Shown: positions 20,807 through 31,468 of the stretch, piece after piece
How positions within the stretch are numbered: position 1 is the first letter of the stretch
How the letters are laid out: every line of letters starts with the position of its first letter
Source: Arthrobacter sp. AZCC_0090
GTDB taxonomy: Bacteria; Actinomycetota; Actinomycetes; Actinomycetales; Micrococcaceae
Direction of reading: 5' to 3'
NCBI RefSeq assembly: GCF_014207375.1
Contig: NZ_JACHEE010000009.1
Location: 137,520 to 201,519, forward strand
DNA: 64,000 nt
Translations under genes and position numbers: made by a program
The notes under the pieces: model-generated
Databases searched by the model: none
What the model saw: only the letters and a program-made list of their open reading frames with translations
Told to the model about the DNA's origin: nothing

Positions 20807-21019
20807 ATGTCATCTCTCATGGTTTCTGTCATTGCTTTCGTCGCCGGCGTCAAAGATCGCCTCACTTCCGAAAAGGGCGCAACCGCAACTGAATATTCAC
20901 TGCTTGTTGCGTTCATCGCACTCGTCATCATCGCTGGCGTCACCCTTTTCGGCGATGCCCTGAACAAGTGGTTCGGCGACCTCGCCGGCCACGTAGGCGC
21001 CTGGCACACCGGAGCCTGA
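20807..21019 (+). CDS. flp: Flp-type pilin 1
   Basis: A 70-residue major pilin candidate of the Tad (type IVc) pilus. The processing site is G24|A25 in EKGATATEYS, with Glu29 at position +5 of the mature pilin and the Glu-Tyr pair of the Flp motif. It is followed by the hydrophobic helix LLVAFIALVIIAGVTLFG. GAAGGG lies seven bases before the ATG. A second Flp gene closes the locus at 27906. Confidence 0.93.
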   Translation: MSSLMVSVIAFVAGVKDRLTSEKGATATEYSLLVAFIALVIIAGVTLFGDALNKWFGDLAGHVGAWHTGA

Positions 21020-21145
21020 TCCACTTAGAGCCGAGCATTGCTGATGCCGCGTCCGCTCAACGCGGGCGCGGCACAGCCGTTTCTAGGAAGGATCTCTTCC
21101 TAACTAAGTTAAGTCCCGAAGCTGCTTAATCCTCTGGGGGATAAC

Positions 21146-21529
21146 ATGATCCGCAGCAAAGCAAGAACAAAGGGAGAACGCGGAGCCGTCGCTGTGGAAT
21201 TTGCGCTCATTGCGCCAATTCTCTTGCTCTTGGTTGCGGCGATCATTGAATTCTCCTATTTTTACAACCTCCAAATTTCCGTCACCCAGGCAGCCCGCGA
21301 AGCTGCTCGGACCATGGCAGTCACCAACAATACGGGCAAGGCACAAGCGGCCGCTGTTGCCGGGGCACCGAGCATCAGTCTCTCGCCCGGAAACGTCAGC
21401 CTTTCGGGCGCCTGCAGCCATGGAGTTACCGTCCAGTCCACAGTGACTTTCACCGCCCCATCTCTCACTGGCTTCTTTACTCCGTCGATCACGGTTACCG
21501 GGAAGGGGGCCATGGCATGTGGCGGCTAA
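21146..21529 (+). CDS. tadE: TadE-like pseudopilin
   Basis: 127 residues. A short basic leader ends in ERG|AVAVEFALIAP, with Glu at +5 after the likely cut, then one membrane helix. TadE is a minor pseudopilin of Tad systems. The region beyond residue 60 is beta-rich and Ser/Thr-rich. GGGGG lies five bases before the ATG. It overlaps tadG by 13 bases in another frame. Confidence 0.88.
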   Translation: MIRSKARTKGERGAVAVEFALIAPILLLLVAAIIEFSYFYNLQISVTQAAREAARTMAVTNNTGKAQAAAVAGAPSISLSPGNVSLSGACSHGVTVQSTVTFTAPSLTGFFTPSITVTGKGAMACGG

Positions 21530-22551
21530 CACGAAGGACAAGGAATCAGGACGGCGAGCGGGGCGTCGCCGGCGTCATGGTGGCGCTCATGGTGCTCGTC
21601 CTCATCGGAGTCGGTGCCATGGCGGTGGATGTCGGCCAAATCTACGCAGAAAGGGCGCAACTGCAAAACGGTGCTGACGCCGGGGCCCTTGCTGCAGCTC
21701 AACTGTGCTCGAATAGCGGCGGATGTACGCAAAGCGCCGCCAACGCCGCTGCCAAGGCCCTCGCGGACAGCAACTCCAACGATGGTGTTTCCAACGTCCA
21801 GTCCGTCGACCTGAGTGTCGCCAACCAGGTCACGGTCACAACCTCGACTATTGACGGCACCACACACGCCGGCTTCTTGAGCAAGTTGTTTTCCAGCGCT
21901 TTGAACGTGCCGCCAGTCACTGTCGGCGCAAAGGCGACTGCTTCCCTCAAACCTCCGAGCGGGGGCGGCGCGTTCCCCCTTGCCTTCTCCAACCAGTGCT
22001 GGGACCTGAGTGGAGCAACCGCAGCAGGGACCCTCCAGAAGATCTCCTGGAAGCCCGGTACCACGTGCACCAACCCCTCTGGCCACACCGTTCCAGGCGG
22101 TTGGGGTTGGTTGAGTGATCCTGACGCCGACTGCTACGCCGTAACCTCTACGGGCAACATGGCCGGAACGGATCCGGGCAATGACAAGCCAACTCAATGC
22201 GCCACCATTCTCCAAGGTTGGATCAATTCCCTCACAAGTGGAACTGCGGTCAAAGTCACTTTCCCTGTCTTTGACACGTCAGCAGGCTCTGGGAACAACG
22301 CCACTTTCCACATCATCGGCTACGCCACCTTCAACATCGTTGGCTGGAAGTTCGGCAACGGCGGCGTCTATGAGTACCACAACACTGCGGCCGCTCTGGG
22401 TAGCGGCAACGCAAAGCTTGCGTGTCCCGGTGGCAATGATCGCTGCGTCATAGGCCAATTCGTCAAGTTCGCAACCGTCGACGACTTCGATGGCAATGGT
22501 TCCGGCCCTGCCCAAGACCTCGGCACCTGGCAAGTGCAACTCATCAAATAG
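21517..22551 (+). CDS. tadG: TadG-like pilus assembly protein
   Basis: 344 residues. The N-terminal helix (GVMVALMVLVLIGVGAMAVDVGQIY) and following ERAQLQNGADAGALAAAQ are typical of TadG/Flp-associated membrane proteins with a putative Flp pilus-assembly domain. The C-terminal 190 residues are extracellular-type, Gly/Ser/Thr-rich, with at least six cysteines that could form disulfides. I see no von Willebrand A domain, unlike many proteobacterial TadG proteins. Its start overlaps the end of tadE, suggesting coupled translation. Confidence 0.8.
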   Translation: MWRLTRRTRNQDGERGVAGVMVALMVLVLIGVGAMAVDVGQIYAERAQLQNGADAGALAAAQLCSNSGGCTQSAANAAAKALADSNSNDGVSNVQSVDLSVANQVTVTTSTIDGTTHAGFLSKLFSSALNVPPVTVGAKATASLKPPSGGGAFPLAFSNQCWDLSGATAAGTLQKISWKPGTTCTNPSGHTVPGGWGWLSDPDADCYAVTSTGNMAGTDPGNDKPTQCATILQGWINSLTSGTAVKVTFPVFDTSAGSGNNATFHIIGYATFNIVGWKFGNGGVYEYHNTAAALGSGNAKLACPGGNDRCVIGQFVKFATVDDFDGNGSGPAQDLGTWQVQLIK

Positions 22552-22593
22552 CGGCCCCGGTTCCACGCTGCCGCGTACCGAATAGGAGATAAA

Positions 22594-23361
22594 GTGAAAA
22601 CACGCCTACTGGGAGGCATCGCTGCGCTTGTCGTAGCCATCATTGGAACAGTGATGCTCGTGTTCTACGTCCAAGGCGCCGACAAGCGCGCCCTGGCAAA
22701 TACGGAGACTCAAGACGTCTACGTCATCCAAAAAGAAATCCCCAGCGGCACTCCGACCGCTAAATTCGGAGATTCCGTCATCAAGAAAGCTGTGCCGAAG
22801 TCGGCAGTAGCAGCAGATAGTGTCACCAGCCTTAGTGATCTGGGTTCCAAGGTTTCTTCGATCGAATTCATGCCCGGTGAGCAATTGCTCGCATCCCGCA
22901 TGGTTGATCCGAACAGCTTGGCCGGTCCCGGCCGGGTTGAAGTCCCCACTGGACTTCAAGAAGTCACGGTCAAACTGCCGATCGAACGTGTTGTTGGAGG
23001 GCACCTGGCTGCCGGCGACACAGTCGGCATGATGCTGTCCTTCAAAGCGGACGACAAAGCGAACGTCCCCGACCAAACGAGCTTTACGTTCAACAAGGTC
23101 CTCGTCACCGCGGTGCAGGACTCCAGCGGGGCTATTTCAGACAACAGCGGCTCTGCATCCCAAACGGGCGGCGGCTCGCTCAACTCCAACAAGGCTTCTG
23201 GCCAGAGCGGTGGCTATCTCGTGACTGTGGCGCGCTCCGCCGTGGACGTCCAGAAGATCGTCTATGCCGCGGAGTTCGGTGCCATCTATCTGAGCAAAGA
23301 GCCCTCGGATGCCCTAGTAGGCGCAACCGGGGTCATAGACCGGGGAAGTGTATTCAAATGA
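22594..23361 (+). CDS. cpaB: Flp pilus assembly protein CpaB/RcpC (SAF domain)
   Basis: 255 residues with an N-terminal membrane helix (LLGGIAALVVAIIGTVMLVFYV), then an SAF domain (about 43-110: VIQKEIPSGTPTAKFGDSV to FMPGEQLLASRMV) and the RcpC region (about 120-250). In monoderm bacteria there is no secretin, so it probably acts at the membrane or wall. The start is GTG 22594 with AGGAG. Its stop overlaps the cpaE start (ATGA). Confidence 0.88.
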   Translation: MKTRLLGGIAALVVAIIGTVMLVFYVQGADKRALANTETQDVYVIQKEIPSGTPTAKFGDSVIKKAVPKSAVAADSVTSLSDLGSKVSSIEFMPGEQLLASRMVDPNSLAGPGRVEVPTGLQEVTVKLPIERVVGGHLAAGDTVGMMLSFKADDKANVPDQTSFTFNKVLVTAVQDSSGAISDNSGSASQTGGGSLNSNKASGQSGGYLVTVARSAVDVQKIVYAAEFGAIYLSKEPSDALVGATGVIDRGSVFK

Positions 23362-24559
23362 GTCGCTTCGTTCTCATTACCCCGGACCTTGACTTCGAAC
23401 GGCGGGTTCGGTCCGCGACCGCCGGCATGAGCGGAAGCCTCCAATGGTTCCAGGCAGACTACTTGCCAGCCGGACCGCGCGAGATCCTGGATCAGCTCCT
23501 CGGAGAGCCTCCTGAGGTGTTGATTTTGGGTCCAGGCCTGGAAATCGATGATTCCCTCAAGCACGCTTCCCTGCTGGATCTTCAATTCCCGGAAATCAGT
23601 GTTGTGCTGGCCGCGGAACAGAGCGAATCACTGGTCCTCGCGGCAATGCGCTCAGGCGTGCGGGACATCCTCTCCCCCGCGGCGGACTCAGACTCCATCC
23701 GCGTGATGGTGGAGCGGGCGAGTCTAGCTGCTGCGGGCCGGCGAAGGGGGCTGGCCCCCAACGCCATTGAGGCTCCAACCCAGGCTTCCGGCGGCCGAAT
23801 CATCGCCGTCATGTCGCCGAAGGGCGGCGTGGGCAAGACAACGGTAGCCACTAACCTGGCGGTCGGTCTCGGGACGATGGCGCCGATGGGCGTGGTGATC
23901 GTCGACCTGGACCTTCAGTTTGGTGACGTAGCCAGCGGGTTGCTTTTGCATCCTGAACGTACCATCACCGACGCGGTGCTGGGTCCGGCCAGCCAGGACT
24001 CCATGGTGCTCAAGACGTACTTGAGTGTCCACCCCGCGAGTATCTATGCTCTGTGTGCCCCCCGCAATCCAGTGGAAATGGATCGCATCACGGCCCAGCA
24101 CGTGTCTAGATTGCTCGAACAACTTCGTCAAGAATTCCAATACGTCGTGATCGACACTGCTCCCGGACTCGGTGAACATGTCCTAGCAGCGTTGGAAAAT
24201 GCCACGGATGCCGTGTGGGTATGCGGGATGGATATTCCGAGCATCCGCGGTTTGCGGACGGGCTTGAACATTCTCGACGAATTGCAGCTGCTCCCGCAGT
24301 ACCGGCACGTCGTGCTGAACATGGCCGATCCGAAGAGCGGTCTGGTCCTTTCGGACGTGGAAGCGACCATCGGAGTTCCGGTGGATGTTGCCATTCCGCG
24401 ATCCAGGACGCTTCCCTTCTCCACCAACAAAGGCGTCCCGCTCCTCCAGGACGGGGCGCGGGATGCCGCCACCAAGGGCTTGCGCCTGCTGGTGAACCGG
24501 TTTAGGCCCAATTGGGATGAGCGATCACACAAGCAGTTGCACAGAAGGGCGGTTGTCCG

Positions 24560-24563
<4 letters not shown>
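23358..24563 (+). CDS. cpaE: CpaE/TadZ-like MinD-family ATPase
   Basis: 401 residues. A receiver-like N-terminal domain (about 1-130) without the phosphorylation set is followed by a deviant Walker A, SPKGGVGKTT (Lys160), and Walker A' VIVDLDLQFGD. TadZ/CpaE proteins place the Tad machine in the cell, often at a pole. It is coupled on both sides: ATGA overlap with cpaB and GTGA overlap with cpaF. Confidence 0.92.
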
Positions 24564-26031
<1,468 letters not shown>

Positions 26032-26035
<4 letters not shown>

Positions 26036-26982
26036 GCGATGCAGGAATCCAGATCATTTGGCTTGCCGCGGGGCTTGGCCTGGTGTACCTCGCATTGCTT
26101 CTTGTGGTGCTAGTGGTACTAAAGTCAAGAAGGCTCGACGTCGAGAGGCGGCGTCCTGATTCGCCGCTTCACACGTCCACGTTGACGCGGATTACCGACG
26201 GCGCGCGAGATGCCATCCAAACCCGCATTCACCCAAGCTCGGGCGGCTATCTCTCCCAAGTGAAGCTGGATGCCGCCGGGCTGAAGAAGCAACCCGCCGA
26301 CTACGTGTTGATAGCTGGTATCGCGACCGTCTTCGCCGGCGCCATCGGCTTCATGTTGGGTGGCCTCGTCTTCGCGATCCTCATGGCACTCGCTGCCATC
26401 GTTTCTCTCGCTTGTCTTCTCAGCTTGCTGATATCCAGGCGTTCGGCGAAATTCGACGAGCAAATACCCGACGCCCTTCAGATGATGAGCGGCGGGATGC
26501 GCGCCGGGCACAGCCTCTTGAGGGCAGTGGACGCCACTGCCCAGGAGAGCGAAGCACCCATGGCGGAAGAGATGAGCAGGATCGTCAACGAAACCCGACT
26601 CGGCCGGGATCTAGGAGGTTCGCTGGGCGACGTCGCAATCAGGACGAGGAGCGAAGACTTCGGCTGGATCGCCCAAGCGATCGAAATTCACCGGGAAGTC
26701 GGCGGGGACTTGGCCGAAGTCCTGGACCACGTTGGTGAAACGATTCGCGACCGCAACCAAATCCGCCGACAAGTCAAGGCACTAAGCGCTGAGGGCCGGA
26801 TGTCAGCGCTCGTGCTGCTTGGGCTGCCCGTTTTGATGTTCATCCTGCTGCAGTTCCTCAACCCCGGCTACGCCCACGTCTTTACGTCAACACTGCCCGG
26901 CTACATCATGCTTGCCGTCGCGATCATCATGCTCAGCCTGGGTGCGCTGTGGTTGAACCGGCTCATCAAGCCGAAGTACTAG
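26032..26982 (+). CDS. tadB: Tad inner-membrane platform protein TadB
   Basis: 316 residues, type II secretion F-family. One N-terminal helix, a central pair of helices (about 89-142) and a C-terminal pair surround the cytoplasmic T2SSF domain (QIPDALQMMSGGMRAGHSLLRAVD). It pairs with TadC to form the membrane platform driven by CpaF. It is tightly coupled to cpaF and 13 bases ahead of tadC. Confidence 0.93.
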
Positions 26983-26995
26983 GGAGGATTTCACC

Positions 26996-27871
26996 ATGCA
27001 ACCCATCGCTTATGCGGCCATGTTGGCCATTGTGGCCCCCGTATCCTGGATGGTCTGGCTCGTCGTCACCGGCGACCGGGCAGGCCTTCGCAATATCCGC
27101 ACCAATCTGGGCGCCCGCGCGGCAGTCGCGTCGCAGCCTGCCAACGCGCGGGATCGATTGACGGTATTTTCACGACAACTTGCGCCGAACGGTTACGTGG
27201 CCTGGCTCGACATGCAATTGGCTGGCGCGGGACGGCCGAAGGATTGGCCGCTGGGGCGGATCCTGATGGTCAAACCGCTCTTGGCACTCGGCGGCGCTAT
27301 ACTCGGGCTCCTCCTGTTCCTCGGAGATCGATCGGTCGGCCGTCTCCTCCTCGGCCTTGGCGTCATCGCAGTGGCCTACTTCGTACCGGATCTGCTGATC
27401 CGGTCCAATGCCCAAAAGCGCCGGGCCGCCATACGGCTGGAACTGCCCAACACACTGGACCAGATGCTGATTGCTGTCCAAGCAGGGCTCGGTTTTGAGG
27501 CGGCGATGGCCCGTGCTGCCGAAAATGGGCGGGGTCCCCTGGCCGATGAATTCATCCGGACACTGCAGGACATCCAAGTGGGACGGAGCCGCAAGGATGC
27601 CTATCTGGATATGTCCCAGCGCGTGGATGTACCCGACGTTCGGAGCTTCATCAGGGCGGTCGTCCAGGCGGATGCCTACGGTATCGCAATCGCCAAGGTC
27701 CTCAAGTCCCAGGCACAAGAGATGCGAACCAAGCGTAGGCAGGCAGCGGAGGAGCATGCCATGAAGATCCCTGTGAAGATCCTGTTTCCGCTGATCTTCT
27801 GCATCTTCCCCACGCTGTTCATTATCCTTTTGGGTCCGGCGGTCATGAAGATTATCGCCGCCTTCTCCTAA
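26996..27871 (+). CDS. tadC: Tad inner-membrane platform protein TadC
   Basis: 291 residues, F-family paralogue of tadB. Membrane helices lie at the start, at about 85-130 and at the end (ILFPLIFCIFPTLFIILLG). The T2SSF segment ELPNTLDQMLIAVQAGLGFEAAMARAA is clear. AGGGAGGATTTCACC precedes the ATG. It is followed by a second pilin gene after 34 bases. Confidence 0.93.
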   Translation: MQPIAYAAMLAIVAPVSWMVWLVVTGDRAGLRNIRTNLGARAAVASQPANARDRLTVFSRQLAPNGYVAWLDMQLAGAGRPKDWPLGRILMVKPLLALGGAILGLLLFLGDRSVGRLLLGLGVIAVAYFVPDLLIRSNAQKRRAAIRLELPNTLDQMLIAVQAGLGFEAAMARAAENGRGPLADEFIRTLQDIQVGRSRKDAYLDMSQRVDVPDVRSFIRAVVQADAYGIAIAKVLKSQAQEMRTKRRQAAEEHAMKIPVKILFPLIFCIFPTLFIILLGPAVMKIIAAFS

Positions 27872-27905
27872 GCACCGGCGCACGTCGCCTGAAAGGTCGG
27901 TCATC

Positions 27906-28097
27906 ATGAAAAGCAAGCTCAAGTGCCTCGTTTCGTCCTTCGCAAAGGAACGCGGAGCAACAGCCACCGAGTACTCGATGTTGGTCGGGTTCATCGCTGT
28001 AGTCATCGTTGTGGGCGTTGGTGCCTTTGGTCTCGCCCTCAACGGATTCATCGACGGCCTCGCTGCCGCCGTCAGGACAGCGCTCGGAGTGCACTAG
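27906..28097 (+). CDS. flp: Flp-type pilin 2
   Basis: 63 residues. Processing site G17|A18 in KERGATATEYS, with Glu22 at +5, then helix MLVGFIAVVIVVGVGAFG. It shares the GATATEYS core with pilin 1 but differs in leader and C-terminus, so it is a distinct paralogue. GAAAGG lies nine bases before the ATG. As the last gene of the locus it could be a minor pilin or an alternative major pilin. Confidence 0.92.
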   Translation: MKSKLKCLVSSFAKERGATATEYSMLVGFIAVVIVVGVGAFGLALNGFIDGLAAAVRTALGVH

Positions 28098-28147
28098 GCA
28101 TCTCCGAACCTTTGAACCAGGCGCGTCTGGGGTGCCTTCAAACCGAT

Positions 28148-28219
28148 CACCCGCGATACCCAGAACCGCGGGTGGTCTTCGCAGGCCCCCTCCACGGTAC
28201 CCAGAACCGGGAGGGGGCC
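28148..28219. terminator. Tandem hairpins with a shared loop, between flp2 and truA
   Basis: Two inverted repeats in the convergent gap. Hairpin 1: CACCCGCG (28148-28155) with CGCGGGTG (28167-28174). Hairpin 2: GGCCCCCTCC (28184-28193) with GGAGGGGGCC (28210-28219), plus an inner CGGT/ACCG. Both loops contain the same TACCCAGAACC. They can terminate transcription from either side, though no long T-run is present. Confidence 0.75.
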
Positions 28220-28275
28220 GTTCAACGTCGAGGCCTCGTCTGGGACAGAACGTCTTGCAGGGCCCGGCCCCAAAA

Positions 28276-29166
28276 CTACTCCCGCCGCGCCCGGGTCAGT
28301 TCGGCCCGGGCAAACAGTTCGTCGTCGGAGGGGTAGGCCACTTCTTCAAGCACCAAAGGGTGCGGTGCGGCCAGCACAGACTTGGCGTCCCTGACCCCCG
28401 CAAGCAAGCGTTCATGCAGCCATTCCGGCTGTTCCAAGCCCTCCCCCACGCGCAATGCCGATCCGACCAATGCCCGCACCATGTTGTGGCAAAACGCATC
28501 GGCCTGGACGTTGGCAACAAGCACGCCATCGCTGCCGCGGACGAACTCAAAGCGCTGCAATTCGCGGATGGTGGTGGCTCCCTCGCGCGGCTTGCAGTAT
28601 GCCCTGAAGTCTTGAAGCCCCAACAGCGCGGTGGCTCCCGAGTTCATCGCGCCTTCGTCCAGCACGGATTTGTGCCACAACGTCAGCCTGCGTAGAACCG
28701 GGTCCCAGCGTTCCGGGCCATCGGCAATCCGGTAACTGTAGCGGCGCCACAACGCTGAGAAGCGAGCGTCAAAGCCGTCAGGTGCCAGTCCGACGTCGTG
28801 CACTTCAATGGCGCCGGTTTCATCCTGCAGGACACGGCTCAAGGCTCCACGAAGCCTCCGGAGCAGCGCAGCGGCGGGATCAATCTCGTGGCCCCTCGGA
28901 AGTCCGCTCCACTCGGCCTGCGACAGATCAATGTGCGCCACTTGTCCCCGTGCATGCACACCGGCGTCGGTTCGACCAGCCACGGTGACACGCGCGGGAC
29001 GGCGCACGATCAACGCCAGTCCCTCTTCCAGCGAACCCTGCACAGTCCGTAGGCCGGGCTGCAGCGCCCAACCATTGAAAGGGCCGCCGTCGTACGAAAG
29101 ATCCATCCGGACACGCAAAAACCCGCCGCCCCCCAAAACGGGGGCAGCGGGTTTTCGTTCGTTCAT
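28276..29166 (-). CDS. truA: tRNA pseudouridine(38-40) synthase TruA
   Basis: Up to 296 residues; modifies uridines 38-40 in the tRNA anticodon arm. The catalytic Asp lies in AGRTDAGVHARGQ. MDLSYDGGPFNGWALQPG is the typical start of the fold and FCHNMVRALVG is conserved. The first 20 residues (from 29166) are unusual and are encoded by the rplQ terminator hairpin; a start at ATG 29106 would remove them. It follows rplQ, as often seen in bacteria. Confidence 0.93.
   Translation of the reverse strand: MNERKPAAPVLGGGGFLRVRMDLSYDGGPFNGWALQPGLRTVQGSLEEGLALIVRRPARVTVAGRTDAGVHARGQVAHIDLSQAEWSGLPRGHEIDPAAALLRRLRGALSRVLQDETGAIEVHDVGLAPDGFDARFSALWRRYSYRIADGPERWDPVLRRLTLWHKSVLDEGAMNSGATALLGLQDFRAYCKPREGATTIRELQRFEFVRGSDGVLVANVQADAFCHNMVRALVGSALRVGEGLEQPEWLHERLLAGVRDAKSVLAAPHPLVLEEVAYPSDDELFARAELTRARRE
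29117..29155 (-). terminator. Rho-independent terminator of rplQ, overlapping the truA start
   Basis: Stem AAAACCCGC (29118-29126) with GCGGGTTTT (29147-29155), inner CCCCC/GGGGG around an AAAAC loop. Read leftward it ends in TTTTT (29121-29117). It lies 44 bases after the rplQ stop and inside the 5' codons of the longest truA frame. Confidence 0.8.
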
Positions 29167-29198
29167 AGACTTAAGTCTACTGTGAAGAATTCAGTGAA

Positions 29199-29747
29199 TT
29201 ACTTCTTTTCCTCAGCGGCCGGAGCCTCTTCGGTTTCAGCAGCTTCAGCTTCAACGGCTTCGGTCTCAACCTCGGCGGCTTCGGTCTCAACGACCTCTTC
29301 CTCGGCAACCGGAGCGGTTTCTTCGGCAACCGGAGCAGCCTTCTCAGCAGCCTTAGTTGCCTCGGCAACTACAGCCTGCTTCGGGGAAACCGGCTCAAGA
29401 ACCAGTTCGATGACAGCCATGGGAGCATTGTCGCCCTTGCGGTTGCCGATCTTGGTGATGCGGGTGTAGCCACCATCGCGGTTGGCAACGGCGCCGGCGA
29501 TGTCGGTGAACAGCTCGTGGACGATGCCCTTGTCGCTGATCAGGCCGAGTACGCGGCGACGGGAGGACAGGTCGCCGCGCTTGGCGAAGGTCACGAGGCG
29601 CTCTGCATACGGCTTCAGGCGCTTGGCCTTGGTGACCGTGGTGGTGATGCGCTTGTGCTCGAACAGCGATGCTGCCAGGTTCGCGAGCATCAGGCGCTCG
29701 TGAGCCGGACCGCCTCCGAGGCGCGGACCCTTAGTGGGGGTAGGCAT
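29199..29747 (-). CDS. rplQ: 50S ribosomal protein L17
   Basis: 182 residues: the L17 core ([20 protein letters not shown] to about residue 120) plus a C-terminal tail of some 60 residues made almost entirely of Ala, Glu, Val and Thr. AGGAG lies before the ATG. It follows rpoA after 66 bases and is the last ribosomal gene of the alpha operon. Confidence 0.96.
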   Translation of the reverse strand: MPTPTKGPRLGGGPAHERLMLANLAASLFEHKRITTTVTKAKRLKPYAERLVTFAKRGDLSSRRRVLGLISDKGIVHELFTDIAGAVANRDGGYTRITKIGNRKGDNAPMAVIELVLEPVSPKQAVVAEATKAAEKAAPVAEETAPVAEEEVVETEAAEVETEAVEAEAAETEEAPAAEEKK

Positions 29748-29813
29748 AGTAATTTCTCCTGTAATGAAGGCCCTCCGGGTCCGAACGTGGACTCGGTGGC
29801 CAAGATCTGCTTG

Positions 29814-30824
29814 TTAGAGCTCGTCGTCGCCGAACGCGGCGTCGTCCTCTTCGATGGCTGCGGCGCGGGCTGCAAGATCGAAACCGGGAGGGGAGTCCTT
29901 GAGGGACAGACCCAGTTCAACCAGCTTTGCCTTGACCTCATCAATGGACTTCGCACCGAAGTTACGGATGTCCATCAGGTCAGCCTCGGAGCGGGCAACG
30001 AGTTCACCCACGGTGTGGATGCCCTCACGCTTGAGGCAGTTGTAGGAACGGACGGTGAGGTCCAGATCCTCGATCGGCAGTGCCATGTCAGCTGCCAGGG
30101 CAGCATCCGTCGGCGACGGGCCAATCTCGATACCTTCAGCTGCGGTGTTCAGCTCACGTGCAAGACCGAACAGCTCCACCAGGGTGGTGCCTGCCGAGGC
30201 AACGGCGTCGCGCGGGGCGATAGCCTGCTTGGTCTCGACGTCGACAATCAGCTTGTCGAAGTCAGTGCGCTGCTCAACACGGGTAGCTTCCACGCGGAAG
30301 GTAACCTTCAAGACCGGCGAGTAGATCGAGTCGACCGGAATGCGGCCGATCTCGGAGTCGCCGGACTTGTTCTGAGCTGCCGAAACGTAGCCGCGGCCGC
30401 GTTCGATGGTCAGTTCGAGTTCGAACTTGCCCTTCGAGTTCAGCGTGGCAATGTGCAGATCCGGGTTGTGGAATTCGACGCCGGCCGGCGGAGCGATGTC
30501 CGCGGCGGTAACGACTCCGGGGCCCTGCTTGCGCAGGTATGCAACAACCGGCTCATCGTGCTCGGAGGACACGGAGAGGTTCTTGATGTTCAGGATGATC
30601 TCAGTGACATCTTCCTTGACACCCGGAACCGTGGTGAACTCGTGCAGCACGCCATCGATCCGGATGCTGGTAACAGCAGCACCGGGGATGGAGGAGAGCA
30701 GGGTACGGCGGAGGGAGTTTCCGAGGGTGTAACCGAAGCCCGGTTCCAGCGGTTCAATGATGAAACGCGAGCGGTTCTCGGAGACTACTTCTTCAGACAG
30801 AGTGGGGCGCTGTGCAATAAGCAC
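29814..30824 (-). CDS. rpoA: RNA polymerase alpha subunit
   Basis: 336 residues. The N-terminal dimerisation/assembly domain ([29 protein letters not shown]) and C-terminal DNA/activator-binding domain (about 250-315: [37 protein letters not shown]) are both present, with a short acidic tail. The start is GTG 30824 with AAAGGAAA. It is separated from rpsK by about 140 bases that form a very long hairpin; rpsD is not between them. Confidence 0.97.
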   Translation of the reverse strand: MLIAQRPTLSEEVVSENRSRFIIEPLEPGFGYTLGNSLRRTLLSSIPGAAVTSIRIDGVLHEFTTVPGVKEDVTEIILNIKNLSVSSEHDEPVVAYLRKQGPGVVTAADIAPPAGVEFHNPDLHIATLNSKGKFELELTIERGRGYVSAAQNKSGDSEIGRIPVDSIYSPVLKVTFRVEATRVEQRTDFDKLIVDVETKQAIAPRDAVASAGTTLVELFGLARELNTAAEGIEIGPSPTDAALAADMALPIEDLDLTVRSYNCLKREGIHTVGELVARSEADLMDIRNFGAKSIDEVKAKLVELGLSLKDSPPGFDLAARAAAIEEDDAAFGDDEL

Positions 30825-30891
30825 TTAGGTTTCCTTTCGGCGAGCATCCGCTATATGACGCAACACAGGTGGTGGAAATCGGCTTGGTTCC

Positions 30892-30957
30892 GGCTTTGCC
30901 GGCCGGGCGCTGCGGAACAGTCAGACTGTTCCGCAGCGGACCCGGCCGGCAAAAGCC
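30892..30957. repeat. Long near-perfect hairpin between rpsK and rpoA
   Basis: The inner arms CGCTGCGGAACAGT (30908-30921) and ACTGTTCCGCAGCG (30925-30938) are perfect around a CAG loop. Outer arms GCCGGCCGGG (30898-30907) and CCCGGCCGGC (30941-30950) extend the stem, with further pairing to 30892 and 30957. The total stem is about 30 bp with two small bulges. No U-run follows on the leftward strand. Confidence 0.85.
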
Positions 30958-30967
30958 AAGAAGCCAA

Positions 30968-31369
30968 TTAGACGCGGCGGCGCTTCGGCGGGCGGCAACC
31001 GTTGTGGGCGCTGGGGGTGACGTCCTGGATGGAGCCAACCTCGAGGCCAGCGGCCTGCAGCGAACGGATTGCGGTCTCGCGTCCGGATCCCGGTCCCTTG
31101 ACGAACACGTCGACCTTGCGCAGACCGTGCTCCTGGGCGCGCTTTGCAGCAGCCTCGGCAGCCATCTGGGCGGCGAACGGGGTGGACTTACGGGAGCCCT
31201 TGAATCCAACCTCACCGGCGGAAGCCCAGGAGATGACAGCACCGTTCGGGTCCGTGATGGACACGATGGTGTTGTTAAAGGTGCTCTTGATGTGCGCCTG
31301 GCCAAGCGCGATATTCTTCTTGTCCTTCTTACGCGGCTTGCGAACCGCGCCACGAGTCTTCGGGGGCAT
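30968..31369 (-). CDS. rpsK: 30S ribosomal protein S11
   Basis: 133 residues, the usual length; part of the 30S platform near the E site. Recognised by [28 protein letters not shown] and the C-terminal [21 protein letters not shown] precedes the ATG by a normal distance. It lies between rpsM and rpoA with long structured gaps on both sides. Confidence 0.97.
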   Translation of the reverse strand: MPPKTRGAVRKPRKKDKKNIALGQAHIKSTFNNTIVSITDPNGAVISWASAGEVGFKGSRKSTPFAAQMAAEAAAKRAQEHGLRKVDVFVKGPGSGRETAIRSLQAAGLEVGSIQDVTPSAHNGCRPPKRRRV

Positions 31370-31416
31370 TATTTCTCCTACAGAAAGTTATTTGGGTGAC
31401 CGTGCTCTTGGGCCCA

Positions 31417-31464
31417 CACTTGCGGGGTTCCCTAGAAGCGCGAAGCGCTTTTAGGGGGCAAGTG
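31417..31464. repeat. Long interrupted hairpin between rpsM and rpsK
   Basis: Outer arms CACTTGC (31417-31423) and GCAAGTG (31458-31464). Inner arms CCCTAGAAGCGC (31430-31441) and GCGCTTTTAGGG (31445-31456) pair with one G-T wobble around loop GAA. It lies in the 99-base gap before the rpsM stop. Confidence 0.8.
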
Positions 31465-31468
31465 GGGA

